NCBI GenBank assembly: GCA_022360155.1
Contig: JAKSDJ010000019.1
Location: forward strand, 1-44,772
DNA: 44,772 bases
DNA from: Chloroflexales bacterium
Lineage (GTDB): Bacteria; Chloroflexota; Chloroflexia; Chloroflexales; Chloroflexaceae
Direction of reading: 5' to 3'
Shown here: positions 32,527 through 40,390 of the stretch, one piece after another
Layout of the letters: each line of letters starts with the position of its first letter
Numbering within the stretch: the stretch's first letter is position 1
Notes under the pieces: generated by a model
Database searches by the model: none
Seen by the model: only the letters and a program-made list of their open reading frames with translations
What the model was told of the DNA's origin: nothing
Position numbers and translations under genes: made by a program

Positions 32527-35500
32527 TTATCCGACTCCTTCTTCACTGCTATGCATCAGGGAAGGTGATGGCAATGCCGTATTGGGTAGCGGTATCCAGT
32601 TGGCGCCCTTCGTAAAGGTTGTTGTCGGCGCTTCGTGACGATGCACTGCCTCGTGGGCGGAGTTGCTTACAAACGTCTTTCCTTCGCGCTCAACAATGCG
32701 GAGGAAGGCCAACGCAACCTGTGGATCAAACTGCGTGCCACTACAACGACGCACTTCCGTGATGATCTCCTCTAACGATAACCCTTCATGATAAGGACGA
32801 TCCGACGCCATCGCTTCAACCGAGTCGCAAAGGTTGAGAATGCGCGAGCCGAGCGGGATCTGATCGCCAGACAGTCCGTCGGGGTAGCCGCACCCATCCC
32901 AACGCTCGTGATGGTAGCGCACAAATGTTGCCAAATGACGTAGCGCTTGTGTTTGTTCGAGCAACTCGGCGCCGATTGTAGCGTGGCGTTTAATATACTC
33001 ATACTCGCTATCTGTAAGCTTATCAGGCTTGTGCAGCAAGCACTCGGGAATTGCAATCTTCCCGATATCATGCAGCAGCCCGGCCTGACGGATCGAGCGT
33101 ACCTGATCGTTCGGAAGGTCTAATTCTTGTGCAATTGCTTTGGCATAGCGGGCCACGGCGGCGGCATGGCTGCCGCCGAATGGGTCGCGTGCATCGAAGA
33201 ACCGTGCCAGTGTTTCGAAGAGCTCGTCGTTTAGCTTTTGGATAGACTGACTGGCTGTGACGATTTTCCGATTTGCCTGTGCTATCTCGCGATTCATTCG
33301 CTGTAACTCACGAATGCTCGTCCGTGTTCGCTCCATGTACTGTTTCTGTGCGTAGCGCATTGCAAAGATCGGTAGCACAAATACGAATACACCGCCCAAT
33401 CCAAAGGCGCGGTAGGCGATTGCCAGTACCATTCCCATCATGCTGAGAAACATGTAGTGGCTGAGTAACCAGCGATATTGCTCCCGCCACACCTCACGGG
33501 CAAGACGTCCAGTTGTCAACCCAATCGCTACTGCCAATAAGCCGGTTTCGATACTGAAATATGCAATTGCGGCAAGGCCCATTGGCACGAGCAATAGCGG
33601 TGTGGAAGCGACACTGAGCGGCAGATGGAGTGTATGCAGCGCCAAAGCTGGCACCGCTCCGGCCAATGTGTGGTTTGCCCAGTTGAACAATATCTTGTGT
33701 AAATCTGAAAATCGGCGTTCATTGCGCCATGTCGCTAGCGCTGTTCCCAGCGCACACGCTGCGCTGATCGCCGCCACGGCTGGCAAACCTCCAAGCATTG
33801 CTGCCGAGAAGATTAATGCTATGCTCACGGATATCGAGCCTTGCTCATAGAGATCGACTCGAAACAGCTCGGCCAATAAAGTGAGCGCCAACAGAACAAG
33901 AAGCATTTCTAAGGCGAGCGCTGGCGCTAACCTCCAGCCAATTGAGGCAACTGCAACACCAGCCGCAATGACCGCAAACACGAAGATAGATAATACCCGG
34001 CTCGATGTTTTCGTGCGGGTTTCGACTGTACGTTGGAGATCAGTCTCTTCTGCTGCGCCGGCGGGCGATGTCGGTGCGTTGGCAGCGGGCGCTGCGACTG
34101 CTCCAGCAAGTTCTAGGTTCGAAGTGTGATTCGATTGCGGTGCGACTACTTTCGGCTCTGGCGCTGGAGTATTAGCAGATGCGGGTGCTACCGCAACAGG
34201 TTCTGTCGCCGGATCAGGCTTGTCCGGCTTGGCGGGTGTAGCTGTATTTGACGTCGTAGGCGCGCTGGATAATGCCAAAGCTGCAGCATATTGCTCAGAT
34301 GTACCTTGATCCTCCATGACTTTTTGGAGTTCAATCGAGTGTGGCACATCGGCGACATACACCACTTGGTTACGCCCGCGCAACTTTGCTTGGTACACTG
34401 CAACGTCAGCTTTGTGGCTCAGCTCTGTGGCAGTAGACGCATCGTCAGGGAAACAGGCCACTCCCAGACTCATGGTGGCGTGGATTGGTGTTGGGTGCGT
34501 TGAAACATTGAAAGGAGCTTCTTCAATAGCACGTCGGATTCGTTCGGCTGCCGCGATTGCCTCACCGACGCTTGTTTCGGGCAATACTATTGCAAATTCT
34601 TCGCCGCCAAAGCGGCCAGTAATATCATAATCTCGCACCTGCGCGCGGATGATCTTCCCGATGCCGCTAATCACAACATCCCCAGCTAAGTGTCCGTAGG
34701 TGTTGTTGATTGTCCGCAGCAAGTCGAGGTCGGCCATAATCAACGCCAGAGGTCGGTTGAAGCGCTGCGCACGAGCTAGCTCCTCAGCGTAGCATCGATT
34801 GAAGTGACGAGGATTGAGCAGTCCAGTTTTGGCGTCGGTTTGGGCTTCTTGCTTGAGTTGCGGCACCTTCAAGGCGTGATACATGAGTGCCAGAGGGGAG
34901 AGTGCCGGCAGGATCAGCGCTGGATTCAGAGCCCAGAGGATGGCAATAACATAGCCGAGACACGGCAGGATCATATCTGACAGCAGCCCCTGGGGATCAA
35001 AAGAGCGCGATTCGCGCCATGTCAGTCCACGGGCTAAAACAAGCGCCAAACCAAGTATTAAGTGGTTGACCAGCACGTAGACACAGGCAGCAGCAACTGC
35101 CGCCAGCGCAGCGTACGTACTGTGGAGATCATATTGGGTGCGATTCAGGGCATGAAATACTTGGCTGGCAGTGATGGCGGCAATAACATACATCGTGATG
35201 TTGAAGGGTTGCAAGTACCAGGCGCGCAGGTGCTCACTGTTGAATAAGCGTTCCTTGATCCACTCGACAATAAGCGGAAAGACCACCAATATGACAATGA
35301 GGAACGGTGGTAACACCAGTAACCCAGCAAACCGAAACAAGGGAGTAGCATAGTATAACGTGTGGCTAGGAGCTTCAACCTTAGCAAGTTGGGCGATTGT
35401 CGTGAGAATGAGCAGGCTAATGAACAAGGGCATTGGCGCTGGATCGAAGCGGTACACCAGCAGTGTGGCGGCAGTCAAGGCTGTCCCAGACAGAAACATG

Positions 35501-35532
35501 GTCCAGATGTAGACCCAGGCGCGTCGTGACAT
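32527..35532 (-). CDS. Membrane GGDEF / HD-GYP protein (c-di-GMP turnover)
   Basis: The 1001-residue protein has this order: membrane module 1 (1-220), GGDEF domain (225-395), a 110-residue Pro/Ala/Thr linker, membrane module 2 (512-725), a coiled coil (735-775) and an HD-GYP domain (780-950). GGDEF reads GRFGGEEF (309-313) with an RDYD I-site (300-303) for product inhibition, so cyclase activity is likely. HD-GYP has HDIGKIAIPE (821-822), YHHERWDGCGYPDG (GYP 882-884) and LCDSVEAM, all expected metal ligands, so hydrolysis is also likely. Both membrane modules look homologous (compare WYLQPFNITMYV and HKILFNWANHTL). AGAAGGAA lies 8 bases before the ATG. No regulator neighbours it. Confidence 0.93.
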   Translation of the reverse strand: MSRRAWVYIWTMFLSGTALTAATLLVYRFDPAPMPLFISLLILTTIAQLAKVEAPSHTLYYATPLFRFAGLLVLPPFLIVILVVFPLIVEWIKERLFNSEHLRAWYLQPFNITMYVIAAITASQVFHALNRTQYDLHSTYAALAAVAAACVYVLVNHLILGLALVLARGLTWRESRSFDPQGLLSDMILPCLGYVIAILWALNPALILPALSPLALMYHALKVPQLKQEAQTDAKTGLLNPRHFNRCYAEELARAQRFNRPLALIMADLDLLRTINNTYGHLAGDVVISGIGKIIRAQVRDYDITGRFGGEEFAIVLPETSVGEAIAAAERIRRAIEEAPFNVSTHPTPIHATMSLGVACFPDDASTATELSHKADVAVYQAKLRGRNQVVYVADVPHSIELQKVMEDQGTSEQYAAALALSSAPTTSNTATPAKPDKPDPATEPVAVAPASANTPAPEPKVVAPQSNHTSNLELAGAVAAPAANAPTSPAGAAEETDLQRTVETRTKTSSRVLSIFVFAVIAAGVAVASIGWRLAPALALEMLLVLLALTLLAELFRVDLYEQGSISVSIALIFSAAMLGGLPAVAAISAACALGTALATWRNERRFSDLHKILFNWANHTLAGAVPALALHTLHLPLSVASTPLLLVPMGLAAIAYFSIETGLLAVAIGLTTGRLAREVWREQYRWLLSHYMFLSMMGMVLAIAYRAFGLGGVFVFVLPIFAMRYAQKQYMERTRTSIRELQRMNREIAQANRKIVTASQSIQKLNDELFETLARFFDARDPFGGSHAAAVARYAKAIAQELDLPNDQVRSIRQAGLLHDIGKIAIPECLLHKPDKLTDSEYEYIKRHATIGAELLEQTQALRHLATFVRYHHERWDGCGYPDGLSGDQIPLGSRILNLCDSVEAMASDRPYHEGLSLEEIITEVRRCSGTQFDPQVALAFLRIVEREGKTFVSNSAHEAVHRHEAPTTTFTKGANWIPLPNTALPSPSLMHSSEEGVG

Positions 35533-35667
35533 TGTACAATTCCTTCTCTACAACTGGTGCGTGGTTGCACTGATCATACGCCTTTGGGCTGTGAACGGAC
35601 ACTGTGTGACCCAAGAGCGGCGTTGTATCTCAAACAAGGCTTGCCGGCGGCTCCGAAGGATGAACTT

Positions 35668-36129
35668 TTAATTGTTCCGCACGATACCCGTCCAGTTCGC
35701 TGCCGTCCAATTTGCTGCTGTCCAACACAAGGCGCCGGTTGTGTGAACATGTGAGCTCAATGCATCAGAGACGCAGTGGCAGGCGCTGTATCTATAGCTT
35801 GACAAATACATTCGTATGTTAGGCGCATGGGCCAGCGCTAGAACAGTAGGTATAGGCAACTCGGCGGCAAAAGTGCGGATTTGCAGGTTATCAGTTATCC
35901 ACTCGCCTGTATGAGTGATCTGAACGGATAGAGCAGTATTTGGAGCTGCTTGCTGCACAATCGCAATCACCCGCACTAGCGCATGTGGATGTATTGATGC
36001 TAGCCCTAATAGTATTTGGTGAGTGCGTTGTATTGCGGGGGGCAGAGTCGCCAACAGAATTGGCATATATGTACAGCAGAGGAAACTATTCCAGTTAATG
36101 GGGTAATTGGGCGAAGAGTATATATTCAT
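35668..36129 (-). CDS. Hypothetical protein in an AT-rich stretch
   Basis: The 153-residue product is not recognised. A hydrophobic stretch near residues 18-50 (LLATLPPAIQRTHQILLGLA) and a tandem WTAANWTAANWTG near the C-terminus are visible. AAGGGA lies 9 bases before the ATG. It sits alone between the GGDEF/HD-GYP gene and an AT-rich non-coding stretch. It may be real but could be a chance frame. Confidence 0.35.
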   Translation of the reverse strand: MNIYSSPNYPINWNSFLCCTYMPILLATLPPAIQRTHQILLGLASIHPHALVRVIAIVQQAAPNTALSVQITHTGEWITDNLQIRTFAAELPIPTVLALAHAPNIRMYLSSYRYSACHCVSDALSSHVHTTGALCWTAANWTAANWTGIVRNN

Positions 36130-36564
36130 CGTAGAATCCCTTATGGCTTGGATGGCTGGGCGATCCCCGCAGCAACTGGTTCTACATTACATGTATCTTC
36201 TTACTCTTGCTCATCTACTGGCAACTCGCGTGTAGTTGTCAATATAAGGATACTTGTACAATGATTGACGCTGAGGTGTTCCAGCGATCTGGACAGTGTG
36301 TTTAATTATAGTATTGTACTCCTATATACCGCGACTAATAGGGTACAGTAATGCCTGTATTCATAACAGTTTTGTCATGATATGCGGCAAGTATGTGGGA
36401 TAGTAGCGTAGGGTCGGATATAAATTATGTCATTTGAGCATTGCATAGAACAATCCAAACAATACTGCGAAGACGACGCAATACTGCCTTCGGGTAGTGT
36501 TTATCCATTGCCTAAAAACGATACTCCATGTACGAGCGGGATAATATATGCGATTATAAAATTG
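36130..36564. other. AT-rich non-coding stretch
   Basis: About 430 bases richer in A+T than the flanking genes. I see no gene, hairpin or repeat that I could support. It may hold promoters for the hypothetical gene at 35668 and the terminator of the ferredoxin gene. Confidence 0.4.
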
Positions 36565-36867
36565 TCAGCGACGCATCTCAGGGGTTGCGAGCAAATGTTG
36601 TACTGGCGTGTTGTCACGGAGGTGGTGTTCGACGATTTCGGTCAGCGTGGCGCGGTTTAGTTGAGCATAGCGATAAGGGCCTGGCCAGATAAGCATATTA
36701 GGCCCATAGTCACAGTGGTCCTGGCAGCTGCCAACGAACACGTCAACACAAGCGTCGAGCCGATGATTCCACAACTCTAACTCCAGGTGGTCACGTAACC
36801 CGCCCAGTCCCTTCGCTGAGCAGTGTGGTCCGCCACAGAGGTAAACACGGTATTTAGCCTCGCTCAT
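36565..36867 (-). CDS. Thioredoxin-like [2Fe-2S] ferredoxin
   Basis: The protein of about 100 residues has the thioredoxin-fold [2Fe-2S] ferredoxin pattern: YRVYLCGGPHCSAKG near residue 10 and VGSCQDHCDYGPNM near residue 52, giving four Cys ligands, the second pair as CxxxC. Such proteins carry electrons for NuoE-like or hydrogenase-type systems. I favour the ATG at 36867 (MSEAKYRVY); the one at 36885 is also possible. It lies on the same strand downstream of korB, separated by a strong hairpin, so an electron partner role to KorAB is possible but not shown. Confidence 0.85.
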   Translation of the reverse strand: MSEAKYRVYLCGGPHCSAKGLGGLRDHLELELWNHRLDACVDVFVGSCQDHCDYGPNMLIWPGPYRYAQLNRATLTEIVEHHLRDNTPVQHLLATPEMRR

Positions 36868-37040
36868 TCCGATCTTATCCATCAAACAGCAAACGAGATT
36901 TCTCGCAGACTACATCTACATCCCTGTGAGCCTTGTTGCCAGTTACGGGTATCGACCGACAATCAGAACATACAGTCAAAGAATCCCCAGGATGAGGGAG
37001 GGCTTGACAGAGGCGCATCCCTGCGAATTTTATCGGGTAG

Positions 37041-37074
37041 AAGTGTAGCGGTAGTACAAACTACTGCTACACTT
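37041..37074. terminator. Strong 15-bp hairpin between the ferredoxin gene and korB
   Basis: AAGTGTAGCGGTAGT (37041-37055) pairs with ACTACTGCTACACTT (37060-37074), with one G-T wobble, around a 4-base loop. It lies 58 bases past the korB stop on the minus strand. The stem is followed by CTACCCGATAAAATT with no T run. It probably separates korAB from the ferredoxin gene, or is a small palindromic element. Confidence 0.55.
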
Positions 37075-37131
37075 CAGCATCACCGCGTCAAACACCAACA
37101 ATCCATATTGAAGTGTAAACGTGGTTCTTTG

Positions 37132-37989
37132 TTACGCTTGGAAGCGATCCAGGTATTGAATTGTATCAAAGGGTTGGGACCGCATTTCCACGGCTGCACT
37201 GCGTGAGGAATTGCGATAGAGCAACCCTAGCGGCAATCGATCTTTTTCCATTGCATAGTGCATTGCTGCACCCAGATCGCTAACATCGTGGCTGTCAGGA
37301 ATCTGGTAGACTTTTTCCTTATACAATTTGTAGGTGTCGTAGAAAGTCACACAAGGACTCATTGCCTGGATGAAGGCGAAGCCTGGATGCTCGATGCCCA
37401 TGCGGATCAGTTCAGCCAGGTGTTTTGGTTGGCTGCTAAAGCCGCGCGCCACAAACGTCGCCCCGCTAGCAAGAACAAGGGCCAACGGGTGAAGCGGCAT
37501 CGCTTGGTTGCCTAGCGGTGTCGATTTCGTAGTATGGCCGTAAGGCGAAGTCGGCGATGTTTGACCCTTGGTTAGGCCATAGATCTCGTTGTCCATCACG
37601 ATACAGGTGATATTGATATCGCGCCGCGCCGCGTGGGGCAGGTGCCCTATGCCGATGCTAAAGAAGTCGCCGTCACCGCCGACCGCCATCACTGTCAAGT
37701 CAGGACGGGCGAGTTTGAGTCCAGTTGCGGTGGGGAGGGCGCGGCCATGCACTGTATGTAAGCCGTAGCTTTGTACAAAACCAGGTAGGCGGCTGCTGCA
37801 GCCGATGCCCGAAACAATCGCCAAGTCTTTCGGGTCGATCTGCATTGCAACGAAGGTCTGCTGGATCGCAGCAAGTACAGCAAAATCGCCGCACCCGGCA
37901 CACCAAATCGGCTTGAGATCGGTACGGTAGTCTGCTGCCTTGCGCTTCACTGGGGCGGATTCAGTTGCGGTCAATGGGATAGTCATCAT
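37132..37989 (-). CDS. korB: 2-oxoacid:ferredoxin oxidoreductase, beta subunit
   Basis: The 285-residue subunit binds thiamine pyrophosphate: WCAGCGDF near residue 29 (Cys ligand region), GIGCSSRLPGF, and the TPP motif GGDGDFFSIG...CIVMDNEIYGLTKGQTSPTS. With the alpha/gamma subunit it oxidatively decarboxylates a 2-oxoacid, most likely 2-oxoglutarate, to the acyl-CoA and reduces ferredoxin. It lacks a ferredoxin domain of its own. It starts 21 bases after the korA stop on the minus strand, so both are one operon with korA first. Two adjacent ATGs open the frame. Confidence 0.93.
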   Translation of the reverse strand: MMTIPLTATESAPVKRKAADYRTDLKPIWCAGCGDFAVLAAIQQTFVAMQIDPKDLAIVSGIGCSSRLPGFVQSYGLHTVHGRALPTATGLKLARPDLTVMAVGGDGDFFSIGIGHLPHAARRDINITCIVMDNEIYGLTKGQTSPTSPYGHTTKSTPLGNQAMPLHPLALVLASGATFVARGFSSQPKHLAELIRMGIEHPGFAFIQAMSPCVTFYDTYKLYKEKVYQIPDSHDVSDLGAAMHYAMEKDRLPLGLLYRNSSRSAAVEMRSQPFDTIQYLDRFQA

Positions 37990-38010
37990 AACTCATCTAG
38001 CTCCATCTTG

Positions 38011-39750
38011 TCAAACAAGAACGGGTTCATCAACGCCAAGCAACTCGTGCGCCTTCTTCAAGATATCCAGGCGCGTAAAGGGTAGGCCAGTATATTGCGT
38101 GTACGAATGGACCTGGATGCCAAATATGCTCTGGATCAGTTTGGCAAATTGAGCCTGATAGTTGACCTCAGGCACCAGCACAATATCGACACTTTCGATA
38201 AATTCTCGAATCGCATCTTCAGGCAGCGGTGTGATCATCTGTACCTGAAGCATCGCAACCGGCAACCCTTCTTGGCTGGCCATATAGACCGCGCCGCGCA
38301 CTGGCCCAGACGAGGTTCCCCAACACAGGATGCCAAGCCGGGGGTTCTCGGCGCCAAAGCGGCGAACATATTTGCGACTATGCTTGAGCGGTTCGAATTT
38401 GCCCCAGCGCTTTTCGGTCATCTGAATATGGGCTTTAGGCGTATAAGCCGGATTGCCGAATTCGTTGTGTTCCAGACCCGTCGCAGTATACTGAGCATTA
38501 GGCGTACCTGGCAGCGCCATCGGCGAGATGAAACTGCCATTGATTTTGTAGCGTTGGTATTCGCCCGGCTGCACAGCATCTTCCAACTGGGCGCGTTCAA
38601 TCCGCGGGTATTTGGCAAGGTCAAACGGTTCAATCGTCTCGGTGCGGAAAGAGAGCGAATAATCCGAGAGGATCATGACTGGCGTTTGATACTGCTCGGC
38701 AAGATTAAAGCCCCAGACGGTCAAGTGAAAACACTCGGCAACGCTGGCCGGCGCCAGGACGATTCGCGGCGAGTCGCCGTGACCGCCATAGACAGCAATA
38801 TTCAGGTCGCTCTGTTCCATCTTCGTCGGCAGGCCGGTTGAAGGTCCGCCACGTTGAGCGTCAACCACTACAACGGGAATTTCGGCCATACTGGCTAGGC
38901 CCAGCGCTTCACCCATCAACGCGATGCCCGGCCCTGCAGTGGCAGTCATCGCCTTCTTTCCTCCGTAGGAGGCGCCAATACAGCTCATGATTGCAGCGAT
39001 TTCGTCCTCGGCCTGCAAATAAGCGCCGCCGATACGGGGCAGCACACCCGCCAATCCTTCCATAATGTCTGAGGCAGGAGTAATCGGATAACCGGCGAAA
39101 AACCCAATGCCGGCATGCAGTGCGCCAGCAACAATTGCCTGGTTGCCGGTCATTACTAGCCGTTGCTGTTCACCGGCGGACTCCATCCAGAAACTGTCAG
39201 TTTTTGTAACCGAGGATTTGGCATACTCGATCCCGGCCCGTAGTGAAGCCAAGTTGAGTTCGAACAAGTCGACATTCTTCCCCAGCTTGATTCGAACAAT
39301 GTCTTCCAATTTGCTCGACCCAAGGCCGAACAACGTGACGACTGCGCCTAGGGCGGCAACGTTTTTACCGCGCCGATTACCAGCCTCCTGCGCGAGCCGG
39401 TTGATAGGGATTGGGTATGCAGTCCCCCGGAAGCTAGCTGGCGGCGTTAACTCATCAGGATCATAGAGCAACACCGCCTTGCGCGCGAGTTCATTGTGGT
39501 GAAGATCCCAAGCTTCCTGATTGAACGCAAAGAGGACATCAACCGCATCGCCCATCGAGCGCACAGGCGCGTTTGAAGCGCGGACCTGCACCATCACAGG
39601 ACCACCTTTGATCTCTGCTGGTGTGGTGCGGAAGGTAAAAACATGGAGGCCGGAGCGGGCCGCGGCCAGTGCCAACATTTCCCCCGTCGCATTGCTGCCA
39701 TCCCCCGACTCGCCGGCAATGCGAATAACCAGATCTTCTTTTTGGATCAT
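38011..39750 (-). CDS. korA: 2-oxoacid:ferredoxin oxidoreductase, gamma-alpha fused subunit
   Basis: The 579-residue subunit fuses an N-terminal gamma domain (RIAGESGDGSNATGEMLA, residues 10-190) to the alpha pyrimidine-binding domain (GNQAIVAGALHAGIGFFAGYPITPASD..., then PGTPNAQYTATGLEHNE). That fusion is typical of KorA in Chloroflexota and others. It pairs with KorB. I chose the ATG at 39750 (MIQKEDLVIRIAGESG), after AAGGG; the longer frame adds 11 residues. A promoter is proposed at 39882-39910. Confidence 0.93.
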   Translation of the reverse strand: MIQKEDLVIRIAGESGDGSNATGEMLALAAARSGLHVFTFRTTPAEIKGGPVMVQVRASNAPVRSMGDAVDVLFAFNQEAWDLHHNELARKAVLLYDPDELTPPASFRGTAYPIPINRLAQEAGNRRGKNVAALGAVVTLFGLGSSKLEDIVRIKLGKNVDLFELNLASLRAGIEYAKSSVTKTDSFWMESAGEQQRLVMTGNQAIVAGALHAGIGFFAGYPITPASDIMEGLAGVLPRIGGAYLQAEDEIAAIMSCIGASYGGKKAMTATAGPGIALMGEALGLASMAEIPVVVVDAQRGGPSTGLPTKMEQSDLNIAVYGGHGDSPRIVLAPASVAECFHLTVWGFNLAEQYQTPVMILSDYSLSFRTETIEPFDLAKYPRIERAQLEDAVQPGEYQRYKINGSFISPMALPGTPNAQYTATGLEHNEFGNPAYTPKAHIQMTEKRWGKFEPLKHSRKYVRRFGAENPRLGILCWGTSSGPVRGAVYMASQEGLPVAMLQVQMITPLPEDAIREFIESVDIVLVPEVNYQAQFAKLIQSIFGIQVHSYTQYTGLPFTRLDILKKAHELLGVDEPVLV

Positions 39751-39881
39751 TACTTGCACCCTTGCAATCTTCAGATTGCGCAACGATGTGCGCTTATTAA
39801 GTATCGTAGCTTCAATCGGGATAAGGGTCTGAACAACTGAAAGTTATATTTTCAGTAAGCCTGGGTTATGATTTTGTAACA

Positions 39882-39910
39882 ATTGTAGCATGCTGCCTGA
39901 TCCATCGCAA
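39882..39910 (-). promoter_or_regulatory. Likely promoter of korA-korB
   Basis: On the minus strand TTGCGA (39910-39905), exactly 17 bases, then TACAAT (39887-39882), preceded by TGC (extended -10). The leader to the korA ATG would be about 125 bases. Confidence 0.6.
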
Positions 39911-40096
39911 TGACGTTTTAGTTATTATGGTATTGCAATACTTGTGCAATCAAGCTGCTGGTTGGAACAATACCCGCCCTTGTATCGCTAGGAACGAATC
40001 AGTAGTGTTTAGAGCTCTTTAGAATGCAGCAAATATCCATTTGCGCTCAAGCGCGACTGCAACTTTAACATAGCCCTAACAAGTGGCTTCTTTGCC

Positions 40097-40125
40097 TTGA
40101 CACCCCCACATTCCCGTGCTATCCT
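40097..40125 (+). promoter_or_regulatory. Likely promoter of rel
   Basis: A perfect TTGACA (40097-40102), 17 bases, then TATCCT (40120-40125) with TG two bases before it. Start would be near 40132, giving a leader of about 260 bases to the ATG chosen for rel. Confidence 0.6.
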
Positions 40126-40390
40126 TCCATACAATATTCTTCTTATAAACTCTCCGTGCGATCCACGGCGATTGCCACCGAGTAACTCTATCTCAGTCTA
40201 AAGAGTTATAAAGAGCAAGAAGGCAGATCAGCCCGGTACGGAGGGTTGGTATGCCAGATGTAAAATCGCTTTGGCAGCGCCGCCGATTCTATTCTCCTTT
40301 TCGCCGTCACTCTGTCTGCGGCAGATTGTTGATGTCGAGCAGATCCAGATCGCTCTGGGTCTGCTCCGTTTTCAAAGGATATGGTCGCTT

